Shown here piece by piece: positions 45,192 to 52,653 of a DNA stretch of 64,000 nt. Position 1 is the stretch's first letter; the number at the start of each line of letters is the position of its first letter. This DNA comes from Sphingomonas sp. Leaf9 (GTDB lineage: Bacteria; Pseudomonadota; Alphaproteobacteria; Sphingomonadales; Sphingomonadaceae). The notes below the pieces were generated by a model, which searched no databases, was not told where the DNA came from, and saw only the letters and a list, made by a program, of their open reading frames with translations. The stretch is from the NCBI RefSeq assembly GCF_001421355.1, contig NZ_LMKC01000002.1, forward strand, positions 369,720 to 433,719. The letters are read 5' to 3'. The position numbers and the translations under genes were made by a program.

Positions 45192-46904
45192 ATGGGAGGC
45201 ATCCCGAATACGGTCAGGCGCGGTGGTGTGTACCACTTTCGTCGTGCCGTTCCGCTGACACTACGGGAGCGTCTGGGCCGCTCTGAGTTGACATGCAGCC
45301 TTCACACGCACGAAGCAGGCTTCGCGCGAACGCTGTCTCGCTGCCTCTATCTGCGGTCGGAGGAACTGTTCTGTGTCATGGAGTGTGATCCGATGCTGAG
45401 CGATGAGGACATCGCGGGGCTGGTGAAAGACTTCTACGCGGAAATCCTGCGCCAGGACGACAACCAGCGTCTCATGAGTGATGGCCCTGATGCTTTTCGC
45501 GAGCACCGAGCCGAACAGTACCGGCAGCTAGCCGAGCGCAGCAGGATCGACCTTGCGAGCAATGCTTTCGGCTCAGTGCGCCAGATAACCGCTGTCATGC
45601 TTGCTCGTCGCTTTGGGCAGGATGTCTCCGTTGAAAAGCTTAGCGCGCGAAGGGCTGGCCAGGCATTGTTGCGCGCAGGCATTGAGATCGCAGAAACACT
45701 GCGGGCGCGCTCAGAGGGCGACTTCAACTATGAACCACGGGACAAGCTGTTAATTGCGGCTTTGGCTGAGCGGCCTGCCGCTCATTCACATACAGCCCAA
45801 CCACAACCCCAACCGTCATCAACCGTCGGTGAGCCGTTCTCTGTAGAAGCTGACCGTTTTCGCGAGACTCAATTGCGACGTGGTGTTTGGGAGAAGCAAA
45901 CCGCACTCCAAGCCCGCAAAACATATGCATTGTTCTTAGAGTTTTTCGGCGACCGTCCTCTTGCAAGCTTCGCTCGCACTGACGCTGCAGCGTTCAAGAA
46001 CTTGTTGAGTGATCTACCCGGAAACTACGGTAAGGCGGCTGAGTACCGTGGCAAAACCGCCGCGGAGATTGTAGCGGAAACCAGTGATCGTAGCGTGGAG
46101 CGTTTGTCGCCACGAACGATCCAGCGTCACTTTAATGCCCTAGCTGCCCTTTGGACGGCTGCACTTGAGCGGGGCGAAGTAGCAGTTAACATTTTCGCAG
46201 ACTGGAAATTTCCTGGCAATAAGCGTGCTCGCGATCAGCGGGAACATTGGAGCCGCGAACAGCTTGCCGCTTTGCTTGCGACGCCTTTGTGGTCCGGTTG
46301 TCAATCGCCGCATCGGCGATCAAAACCGGGCGACCTTGTATTGCGCGACGAGAAGTTCTGGCTGCCTTTGATTGCCTTGTTGTCAGGAATGCGCCAGGAA
46401 GAGATTTGCCAATTGCGTTTGCAGGATGTCCGGCAGGAAGAGGGCGTTTGGGTCTTTGACCTAAATGCTAGAGATGGCCAGCAGCTCAAGAATGCTAACG
46501 CTGTGCGCCGCGTACCGATACATGTCCAACTGATCCAGATGGGCCTGCTGCATTATGTTGAAGAGCGTCGCAGCGCAAAAGACCAGATGCTGTTTCCGAA
46601 CCTTCAGCCTGGCGGTGCGGACAACCGGCTGGGTCACAACTATTCCAAGTGGTTCACCCGCTATCGCCAAGAGGTGAAATTGTTTGTGCCGGGCCGAGAT
46701 TTCCACTCATTTCGGCACAGCGCCACGACCTTCATGCGGCAAGCCGGCGTCGACGAGCCCACGATCGATGAAGTGACAGGGCATGCCACCGTTGGCGAAA
46801 CCGCCCGATATACCAAGGGGCTAACGATCAGAAATCTAGAGCAAGCGATTAACAAGATAGACATTGGCGTGGACGTTTCCCACCTCTATGTGAAGGCGGT
46901 TTAA
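45192..46904 (+). CDS. Tyrosine recombinase/integrase of the island
   Basis: 570 aa. The start at ATG 45192 gives MGGIPNTVRRGGVYHFRRAV, the DUF6538-type N-terminus typical of this integrase group; the longer open frame upstream is tRNA and host sequence. Core-binding region about 250-370, catalytic domain after 385 with Arg401 (LSGMRQEEICQLRL), His505-x-x-Arg508 (FHSFRHSATT), His531 (GHATVGETA) and nucleophile Tyr540. All catalytic residues are intact. No excisionase gene is obvious nearby. Confidence 0.95.
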   Translation: MGGIPNTVRRGGVYHFRRAVPLTLRERLGRSELTCSLHTHEAGFARTLSRCLYLRSEELFCVMECDPMLSDEDIAGLVKDFYAEILRQDDNQRLMSDGPDAFREHRAEQYRQLAERSRIDLASNAFGSVRQITAVMLARRFGQDVSVEKLSARRAGQALLRAGIEIAETLRARSEGDFNYEPRDKLLIAALAERPAAHSHTAQPQPQPSSTVGEPFSVEADRFRETQLRRGVWEKQTALQARKTYALFLEFFGDRPLASFARTDAAAFKNLLSDLPGNYGKAAEYRGKTAAEIVAETSDRSVERLSPRTIQRHFNALAALWTAALERGEVAVNIFADWKFPGNKRARDQREHWSREQLAALLATPLWSGCQSPHRRSKPGDLVLRDEKFWLPLIALLSGMRQEEICQLRLQDVRQEEGVWVFDLNARDGQQLKNANAVRRVPIHVQLIQMGLLHYVEERRSAKDQMLFPNLQPGGADNRLGHNYSKWFTRYRQEVKLFVPGRDFHSFRHSATTFMRQAGVDEPTIDEVTGHATVGETARYTKGLTIRNLEQAINKIDIGVDVSHLYVKAV

Positions 46905-46907
46905 CTA

Positions 46908-47318
46908 GGGTCAGGACCCATTAATGCGAGCGTGGCGATCTGATTCAGCTCCGTGAGGAGACCGTGGATGAGCGAGCTATACTGGCTGACGGATGAGCAG
47001 ATGGCGCGTCTGGCAAGCCACGGGTTAATGATCGGCGGGTTCTGAGTGGGATTGTCTTCGTCAATCGCAACGGGCTGCGCTGGTGTGATGCGCCGAGGGA
47101 CTATGGCCCGCACAAGACGCTCTACAATCGCTGGAAGCGGTGGGGCGAGCGAGGCGTCGTTCTGCGCATGTTGGAGGGTCTGGCGTCAGCGGAGGCCGTG
47201 CCAAAGACGGTTATGATCGACGCGACTTACCTGAAGGCACACCGCACGGCATCGAGCCTGCGAGTTAAAAAGGGGATCTTGGTCGCCTGATCGGCCGCAC
47301 GAACGGCGGCATGAACAC
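46908..47318 (+). pseudogene. IS5-family transposase remnant
   Basis: The left IS end GGGTCAGGACCCATTAATG begins at 46908, four bases after the integrase stop. Transposase begins at 46968 (MSELYWLTDEQMARL), then loses a segment and changes frame; in another frame VLSGIVFVNRNGLRWCDAPR and VMIDATYLKAHRTASS are readable; a further frame change after RVKKG leads to LGRLIGRTNGGMN. The sequence stops where the IS3 element begins (47319). Inactive. Confidence 0.85.
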
Positions 47319-47336
47319 TGACGTGACCCCCGCCTT

Positions 47337-48242
47337 TCATCCAGCTGCGACCAGAGACCGACCGTTGTTGTCGCGCAGGAGCGCGGGTGAAGCAACGGTC
47401 AGGTTTAAACCCGACCGTTGCTTTTCGAGTTCTGCGGCGAAGGCGGCCGGTGTGGCGTAGCCGAGCGAGGAGTGTGGCCGCTCTGTGTTGTAGTCCTCGA
47501 CCCAGCGGGCGAGGATCGTGCGCGCCTGGCGGACCGTAAAGAACAGCGTCTCATTGAGTAGCTCGTCGCGCATGCGACCGTTGAAGCTCTCGACGAACCC
47601 GTTCTGCGTCGGTTTGCCCGGAGCGATATAGTGCCACTCGACGTCGGCATCGCCCGACCACGCCAGCACCGCGTTTGAGGTCAACTCGGTGCCATTGTCG
47701 CTGACGATCATCTTGGGCGCGCCACGCTCGGCGATCAGGTCGCCCAGCTCGCGCACCACCCGCTTGCCCGAGATTGACGTGTCGAGCACCGCCCGCAAAC
47801 ACTCCCGGGTCACGTCGTCGACGATGTTGAGGATACGGAACCGCCGCCCCGTGGCCATCTGATCATGAACGAAGTCCAGGCTCCAGCGCTGGTTGGGTAG
47901 CGCCAGCACCGGCGCAGGTGCCCGCGCGCCGACGGCGCGCTTTCGTCCCTTCCGGCGACGGACTGTCAGACCTTCCTCGCGGTAAAGCCGCTGTGTCTTC
48001 TTGCGGTTGATCGTGATGCCCTCCCGCCGCAGCAGGATGTGCAACCGCCGATAGCCGAACCGTCGGCGCTGCTGCGCCAGCTCGCGCAGACGCGACCGAA
48101 GGTCGCCATCATCTGCCCGGCTTGAGCGATACCGCATGCTCGTGCGATCCGCCCCGACGACAGCACACGCCCGCCGCTCGCTCATCCCCAGCGCCGTCTG
48201 GAGATGCGCGACCGCTTCCCGCTTCGCGGCGGGCGTCACCAT
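47337..48242 (-). CDS. IS3-family transposase OrfB (DDE integrase core)
   Basis: 301 aa from ATG 48242 ([20 protein letters not shown]); probably made mainly as an OrfAB fusion by -1 slippage on the A7 run at the overlap (about 48242-48248). HTH_21 region [18 protein letters not shown], then the DDE core: Asp in [13 protein letters not shown], Asp in [15 protein letters not shown] and Glu in [16 protein letters not shown]. The C-terminus [15 protein letters not shown] is typical. It appears intact. Confidence 0.93.
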   Translation of the reverse strand: MVTPAAKREAVAHLQTALGMSERRACAVVGADRTSMRYRSSRADDGDLRSRLRELAQQRRRFGYRRLHILLRREGITINRKKTQRLYREEGLTVRRRKGRKRAVGARAPAPVLALPNQRWSLDFVHDQMATGRRFRILNIVDDVTRECLRAVLDTSISGKRVVRELGDLIAERGAPKMIVSDNGTELTSNAVLAWSGDADVEWHYIAPGKPTQNGFVESFNGRMRDELLNETLFFTVRQARTILARWVEDYNTERPHSSLGYATPAAFAAELEKQRSGLNLTVASPALLRDNNGRSLVAAG

Positions 48243-48502
48243 TTTTTTGCCAGCAGGTCCTTCAGACCTGCGTTGTCCAGCATCGTGTCCGCGAGCAGTC
48301 GCTTGAGCCGGGCGTTCTCCTCCTCGAGCGCCCGCAGCCGCTTCGCATCGGACACCTCCAAGCCGCCGAACTTGGCTTTCCAGGCGTAATAGGTCGCGCT
48401 CGACATCCCGTGCCGCCGGCACAGATCCGTCACCACCGCACCAGCCTCGGCCTCCTTCAGGATGCCGATGATCTGCTCTTCCGAAAACTGCTTCCGCTTC
48501 AT
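48236..48502 (-). CDS. IS3-family OrfA (HTH_Tnp_1)
   Basis: 88-aa protein [20 protein letters not shown] with the helix-turn-helix [20 protein letters not shown] and a C-terminal leucine-zipper-like segment ([18 protein letters not shown]). It ends DLLAKKW at the slippery A7 run and overlaps orfB by 7 bp, as needed for programmed frameshifting. Confidence 0.92.
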   Translation of the reverse strand: MKRKQFSEEQIIGILKEAEAGAVVTDLCRRHGMSSATYYAWKAKFGGLEVSDAKRLRALEEENARLKRLLADTMLDNAGLKDLLAKKW

Positions 48503-48566
48503 CTGTCCGTCCCTTTCCGGGGTCGGACTCTAGCTCCAACTGGAGGAAAAAACGGGGGTCACGTCA

Positions 48567-49026
48567 CGACGAACAGGTACAGTTTGCCTTCGGCGGTCTG
48601 CACCTCGGCGATATCGATATGAAAGAAGCCGATCGGGTAGCGCTTGAAGCGCTGACGCTTTGGCTTGCTCCCCTCAATATCCGGCAGGCGGGAGATGCCG
48701 TGCCGTTGCAGGCAGCGGTGCAGCGCTGACCGGGTCAGGTGCGGGATCGACGGCTGCAAGGTGTAGAGGCAATCGTCGAGCGGCAGCAGTGTGTGCCGTC
48801 GGAACGCCACAACCATTGCCTCCTCCGCTTCGGACAGGGTCGTTGAACGAGGGGCCTTCGGCCCGGTCTTCAGATCCTCGATGGTTGTCCTCTTGCGCCA
48901 CTTCGCCACGGTCTTGGGGTTGATCCCCAGCTCCCGGCTCAGCGTCGCGAGCGAAGCTTGCGATCGCTGTATTGCTGCTCGGACGGCGTGCGTGGTCGTG
49001 GCGCTCCCGTGACGTACCTGTCCCAT
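48567..49026 (-). pseudogene. IS481-family transposase, 5' part only
   Basis: Reads MGQVRHGSATTTHAVRAAIQ, then an HTH region LATLSRELGINPKTVAKWRK and the linker TTLSEAEEAMVVAFRRHTLL, reaching the start of the catalytic core (FFHIDIAEVQTAEGKLYLFV) where it is cut by the IS3 end at 48566. The rest of the core is not found on the far side, so the copy is dead. Confidence 0.85.
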
Positions 49027-49167
49027 ACGGCTTCCTTCCAATCCAACGAAAGGATCGCACCATCAAACCTTGGGATCAAACACCTAGCCGGGTTTTCCAT
49101 TATAGCATCATATGTATCTATTGTTGCGGACCAGGTGAAACTCACTTCTCTGAAGTTGAGGTTTATC

Positions 49168-50076
49168 ATGACCAGATCCCTGTATGGTGAGGTTACCGCC
49201 AAGATCATCGATGCTATTGAGGAAGGTGTCGGGACATGCGTCATGCCATGGCACAAGACGGCTTCGACCAGTGTCCCAGCGAACGGTATCAGTGGTCGCC
49301 CGTATCGTGGAATAAACATTCTGCTTCTTTGGCTCGCGGCAAGGCAGCGTGGCTTCGCTTCAGGGAGATGGGCGACGTATCGTCAATGGGCCGCGCAGGG
49401 CTTCCAGGTACGCCAGGGGGAGCGAGCCACGACCGTCCTGCTTTGGAAGCCAGCCGCGCAAACCACTGGCGACGACAGCGCTTCAACTGACGCGTCTGCG
49501 AGAGTGTTAGCCCGGTCGTTTTGGGTGTTTAACATCGCACAAACGAACGCTGACCCGCTCATCCATGAGGAGTTATCTGACTGCGAGCGCATAGCGGCGG
49601 CAGAGCAGTTTTTCGCGGCCCAGCCCGCGCGAATTTGGGATGGCAGTGACGTCGCCTTTTACGACCCGCAGGATGATAGCATCTCCATGCCGTCGTTCGG
49701 ACGGTTCGTTTCCGCGAAAGCGTATTACTCGGTACTGGCACACGAACTGACGCATTGGGCCGGCGCGGAGCCGCGCCTGAACCGCGATCTTTCGGGACGC
49801 TTCGGATCGGCGGCCTATGCGATGGAGGAGCTTGTCGCCGAGCTGGGCGCGGCGTTTATAGGCGCCAAGTTAGGTCTCCCATCGGAGCCTAGAACCGATC
49901 ATGCGCCCTACATTGCGTCATGGCTTCGGGTTCTTCGCGCAGACCCACGTGCGATCTTCACAGCGGCAGGCAAAGCGCAAGAGGCTGCCGATTATCTAAT
50001 TCAGCTGGGCGGTCTGGCGCACGGATCTGGGGAGCGGCCGCTGCCTGTCGTTACTTCTTACGGGGCGGCAGTATGA
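49168..50076 (+). CDS. ArdC-like antirestriction / ssDNA-binding metalloprotease-domain protein
   Basis: 302 aa from ATG 49168. N-terminal ssDNA-binding domain (PF08401 type: LYGEVTAKIIDAIEEGVGTC, MPWHK, GRPYRGINILLLWLAARQRG), then a zincin-like domain with HELTH at about 192-196 (SVLAHELTHWAGAEPRLN) and Glu in MEELVAELGAAFIGAKLG. ArdC proteins protect incoming plasmid or ICE DNA from restriction during transfer. It overlaps the next gene (ATGA). The open frame upstream of 49168 runs into IS481 debris and is not part of the gene. Confidence 0.9.
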   Translation: MTRSLYGEVTAKIIDAIEEGVGTCVMPWHKTASTSVPANGISGRPYRGINILLLWLAARQRGFASGRWATYRQWAAQGFQVRQGERATTVLLWKPAAQTTGDDSASTDASARVLARSFWVFNIAQTNADPLIHEELSDCERIAAAEQFFAAQPARIWDGSDVAFYDPQDDSISMPSFGRFVSAKAYYSVLAHELTHWAGAEPRLNRDLSGRFGSAAYAMEELVAELGAAFIGAKLGLPSEPRTDHAPYIASWLRVLRADPRAIFTAAGKAQEAADYLIQLGGLAHGSGERPLPVVTSYGAAV

Positions 50077-50789
50077 TTAGCCCTAGGAGTGTGCGGTTAT
50101 CGAAGTCAAAGATTGCCGCCTTTGAACATTGTCCTCGCCGATTGTGGCTCCAGATCCACCGCAGAGAAGCTGGAAAATTAAGCTCCGATACCCTCGAGCG
50201 GTTTCGGTTTGGGCACGAGGTAGGCCGGCAAGCGACCGCGGTCATACCGGACGGGGTGATGGTGTCCGGGGAGCCGGATATGCAGGCGGCTATTGAGCGG
50301 ACTGCTAAGCTAATGCGGCGACAACCGCGCCAAGCCATTTTCGAGGCAACGTTCGAGTACGAGGGGGTTCTTGTCCGGGTCGACATTCTCGAACCGGGGG
50401 AAGGCGCTTACTGGCGCGCGATCGAGGTCAAGGCGACGCGACGGGTAAAGTCCTATCACCTTGCGGACCTGGCAACGCAGTTATGGGTCATGCAGGGCTG
50501 TGGAGTGCAGATTTCCAAAGCGATCATTCGCCACCTTGCCCAATCTGTACGACTGGCATCATTTTGCGGTCAGCAGGTCCAGTTTGTCGATGCCGACGTA
50601 AGTCGCATCATAAAAAGGTATGTGAGGACGCGTAGCGCTGTCGCCGCTGCGGCCCGTCAAGCCGTTGAAGGTGCTGAGGTAGTAACGAGTACGGGGTCGC
50701 AATGCCAAAAGCCATTTGCCTGCGAATTTATGGGGTATTGCGACGCTTTGGAGAAGCTTCCGCTACTGAAGGGTGTCCTACCAATATAG
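50073..50789 (+). CDS. Cas4-like PD-(D/E)XK nuclease with predicted 4Fe-4S cluster
   Basis: 238 aa. N-terminal SKIAAFEHCPRRLWLQIHRR supplies Cys20; the other three cluster ligands are Cys211, Cys217 and Cys223 (CQKPFACEFMGYC). The nuclease core has His49 (FGHEVGRQA), Asp104 (VRVDILEP) and Glu118-x-Lys120 (RAIEVKATRR), followed by a QxxxY-like helix (DLATQLWVM). It resembles the N-terminal half of DUF2779 proteins and Cas4/AddB-type exonucleases, but no cas1/cas2, helicase or CRISPR array is nearby. Coupled to ardC. Probably a DNA-end processing enzyme of the element. Confidence 0.75.
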   Translation: MISPRSVRLSKSKIAAFEHCPRRLWLQIHRREAGKLSSDTLERFRFGHEVGRQATAVIPDGVMVSGEPDMQAAIERTAKLMRRQPRQAIFEATFEYEGVLVRVDILEPGEGAYWRAIEVKATRRVKSYHLADLATQLWVMQGCGVQISKAIIRHLAQSVRLASFCGQQVQFVDADVSRIIKRYVRTRSAVAAAARQAVEGAEVVTSTGSQCQKPFACEFMGYCDALEKLPLLKGVLPI

Positions 50790-50912
50790 CCTGCTGAGGC
50801 GTGTTGATTGATTACGGCCATACTGTAGCAATCACGCCGCGAAGTGGGATTGTGTACCTAGCCAATACCAATATGATATGGACATACGTTGACCTCTTTG
50901 GATGAGCCGGTG

Positions 50913-51959
50913 ATGGTACGACATCGTTACTTCAGGCAAGTGAACGCACGAGTTGACGAGCATAATTCTGTGTTAATGGGCGATCTTGTCGAGAGTGAAA
51001 TCTCAAGAATGAAAAGTCTTGAAATAACACCTTACGTAAAAAATTTCTATACAGTTCACTATGACAATGAGCCATATGGGTGGGACGAGCTACTCAGCTA
51101 TAAGGTTAATCGGTCGCTGTTGAGGCATCTGGCGGACGGATCTCTCAAATCGTACGCAGTATCGAGCGATGGTAGGGAAGTGCGGTCGATCGCAAAGAAA
51201 TTCTGGGTGAACGACGACGGGAGCCTAAATTACACCGCTGTTGGTAACTATATTTCGAGCTTCTCGGTTGGATCGAAGTTCGGGGCCCGCATTCCTCAAA
51301 TTTTACTTGGAGCGCCTACCGGATTGCCCGACGGATTTCCGATCCTTGTGTCGGCTGCAAAAGCAGGAACAGCAGAAAACGGCAATGACCGATCTATAGA
51401 GCTGCCTGATCCACTGGAGGAAGAGGAGGCGTCGAATGACACTGATACTAGCTTAGTCGCGGAAGAAAATCTCAGTGATGAGGTTGGCCGTTCAAATCGT
51501 GAGAATGAAAACCGCCTAGCGGATGAGGTTAATTCGTGGTCCGTAGTGGTGGCCCAGGATGTGGGTTTTCCAATCAACGGGCGTTTGAAACTCGATGCGT
51601 TTTGCGATGCGCATGATGACCAGAACCACATGAGCGAGTCTAGAGCACAGGAAGGAGCGGAGCACGTTGACCTCTCCGTAGCTCGACGAGTTACTCCCTA
51701 TAGTATTCGTATTTTGAACGGAGAACTGGAACGGTGGGCACGGCCAGAGGCGTTAACGGTAGAGGATTTAAAATTAAGCATCGCTCAATTGCAACGGTTT
51801 TATGATGAACTGCCGCGTGAGTGGCAAAAGGAAATGAGCAACGATGCGTTGCTCGAAGTGTCGAAAGGGTCTAACGTGACGGTCCGTCAGATCCGCCAGC
51901 TGGTGCGGCAGCATCGACCGCGGCGCGGCCGAAAGCCGGGAACAAGTAGGGACAAATAA
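50913..51959 (+). CDS. Unknown island protein with acidic linker and basic C-terminal tail
   Basis: 348 aa, no family recognised. The N-terminal roughly 150 residues are a mixed alpha/beta domain (PYVKNFYTVHYDNEPYGWDE, AKKFWVNDDGSLNYTAVGNY). A long acidic, Ser/Asn-rich linker (about 155-215, LPDPLEEEEASNDTDTS) leads to a helical region LTVEDLKLSIAQLQRFYDEL and a final VRQIRQLVRQHRPRRGRKPG whose RGRKPG resembles an AT-hook. Start chosen at ATG 50913; TTG 50889 is also open. Base composition is much lower in GC than the host. Possible DNA-binding role is inference. Confidence 0.55.
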   Translation: MVRHRYFRQVNARVDEHNSVLMGDLVESEISRMKSLEITPYVKNFYTVHYDNEPYGWDELLSYKVNRSLLRHLADGSLKSYAVSSDGREVRSIAKKFWVNDDGSLNYTAVGNYISSFSVGSKFGARIPQILLGAPTGLPDGFPILVSAAKAGTAENGNDRSIELPDPLEEEEASNDTDTSLVAEENLSDEVGRSNRENENRLADEVNSWSVVVAQDVGFPINGRLKLDAFCDAHDDQNHMSESRAQEGAEHVDLSVARRVTPYSIRILNGELERWARPEALTVEDLKLSIAQLQRFYDELPREWQKEMSNDALLEVSKGSNVTVRQIRQLVRQHRPRRGRKPGTSRDK

Positions 51960-52653
51960 CGCCCTTCCTGTCGGAATTTCACTGATCCACCCTTCCTCGG
52001 TCGACAACGTCGCGGCTGAGGAAATTGACAGATGAACATACCCCGCATGCCGTCCGAGTGGACGCGTAACGTTGCTCGCCTTCCGCTATCCAAACACCTT
52101 GATCACGGCAGTCGTCCATCGAGTAAACCCCCTGAACAAGTGCATTGGTCGGGCGCGGGGGGCAGCCATATGGCGAACGACCGTAGCCTTCCGGATCTTG
52201 GTCGTGATGTTCGATCGGCGGAAGAAGGCCATCACAAAGTCGGGCTCCCTTTAGCGAAGCCCTGCGACGTTTCGCGGGAAGCGAATCTCGATCCTGCGGA
52301 TAGCGATCGCCCCTCCCTCGGAAAGATCCAAAGCTCGCCTCCAGCAATCGACGCAAACACGTTGAGGATAAGAAGGCTGAAATACACTTTCTATCCGCAT
52401 GACCGTAATTTCGGCTTGCGATCAGACGAGTTGAAGCTTCGACGTTCGACAGCTTTTCGGCAAAATAATCATTTAGAAACAATAGTTTGTGACGCATCAG
52501 GCAGAATGGGCGCGTTCGAGACCCCGGCAAAATGGCCGATGTCGAATGGCGATGCACTCTGCAGCGTTCGGAAGTCCGATGTGACACGCGTAGGCGGTGA
52601 CAACTCCGGTGAGTTTGCAACCGTCCGGCTTAGCCACAACTAAGGGGCGGATC
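51960..52653. other. 694-bp gap before the clamp-loader-like gene
   Basis: No convincing gene. Frames are open on both strands across 52032-52643 (plus) and 51979-52620 (minus), but both translations are Arg/Ser/Pro-rich, match no family and lack a ribosome site, so at most one could be real and probably neither. The position between two element genes suits a replication origin, transfer origin or promoter region; no iteron array or clear origin motif was recognised by eye. Confidence 0.4.

Larger units (their letters stand above)
47319..48566 (-). mobile_element. Complete IS3-family (IS407-group-like) insertion sequence, 1248 bp
   Basis: The ends are inverted repeats starting TGACGTGACCCCCG on both sides (47319 inward, 48566 inward). 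It carries overlapping orfA and orfB on the minus strand. The flanks differ (GAACAC left, CGACGAAC right), so no target duplication is visible. It separates remnants of two unrelated IS elements. Confidence 0.9.

Noticed and set aside
48958..49167. N-terminal extension of the ArdC-like frame
   Set aside because: It overlaps the IS481 remnant on the opposite strand and the ArdC domain begins exactly at ATG 49168.
50073..50789. CRISPR-Cas locus, suggested by the Cas4-like gene
   Set aside because: No repeat-spacer array and no cas1, cas2, cas3 or effector gene anywhere in the window.
52032..52643. 203-codon plus-strand frame and overlapping 213-codon minus-strand frame in the gap before the clamp-loader-like gene
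   Set aside because: Both lack ribosome sites, have Arg/Ser/Pro-skewed composition and show no motif; they cannot both be real and neither is convincing.
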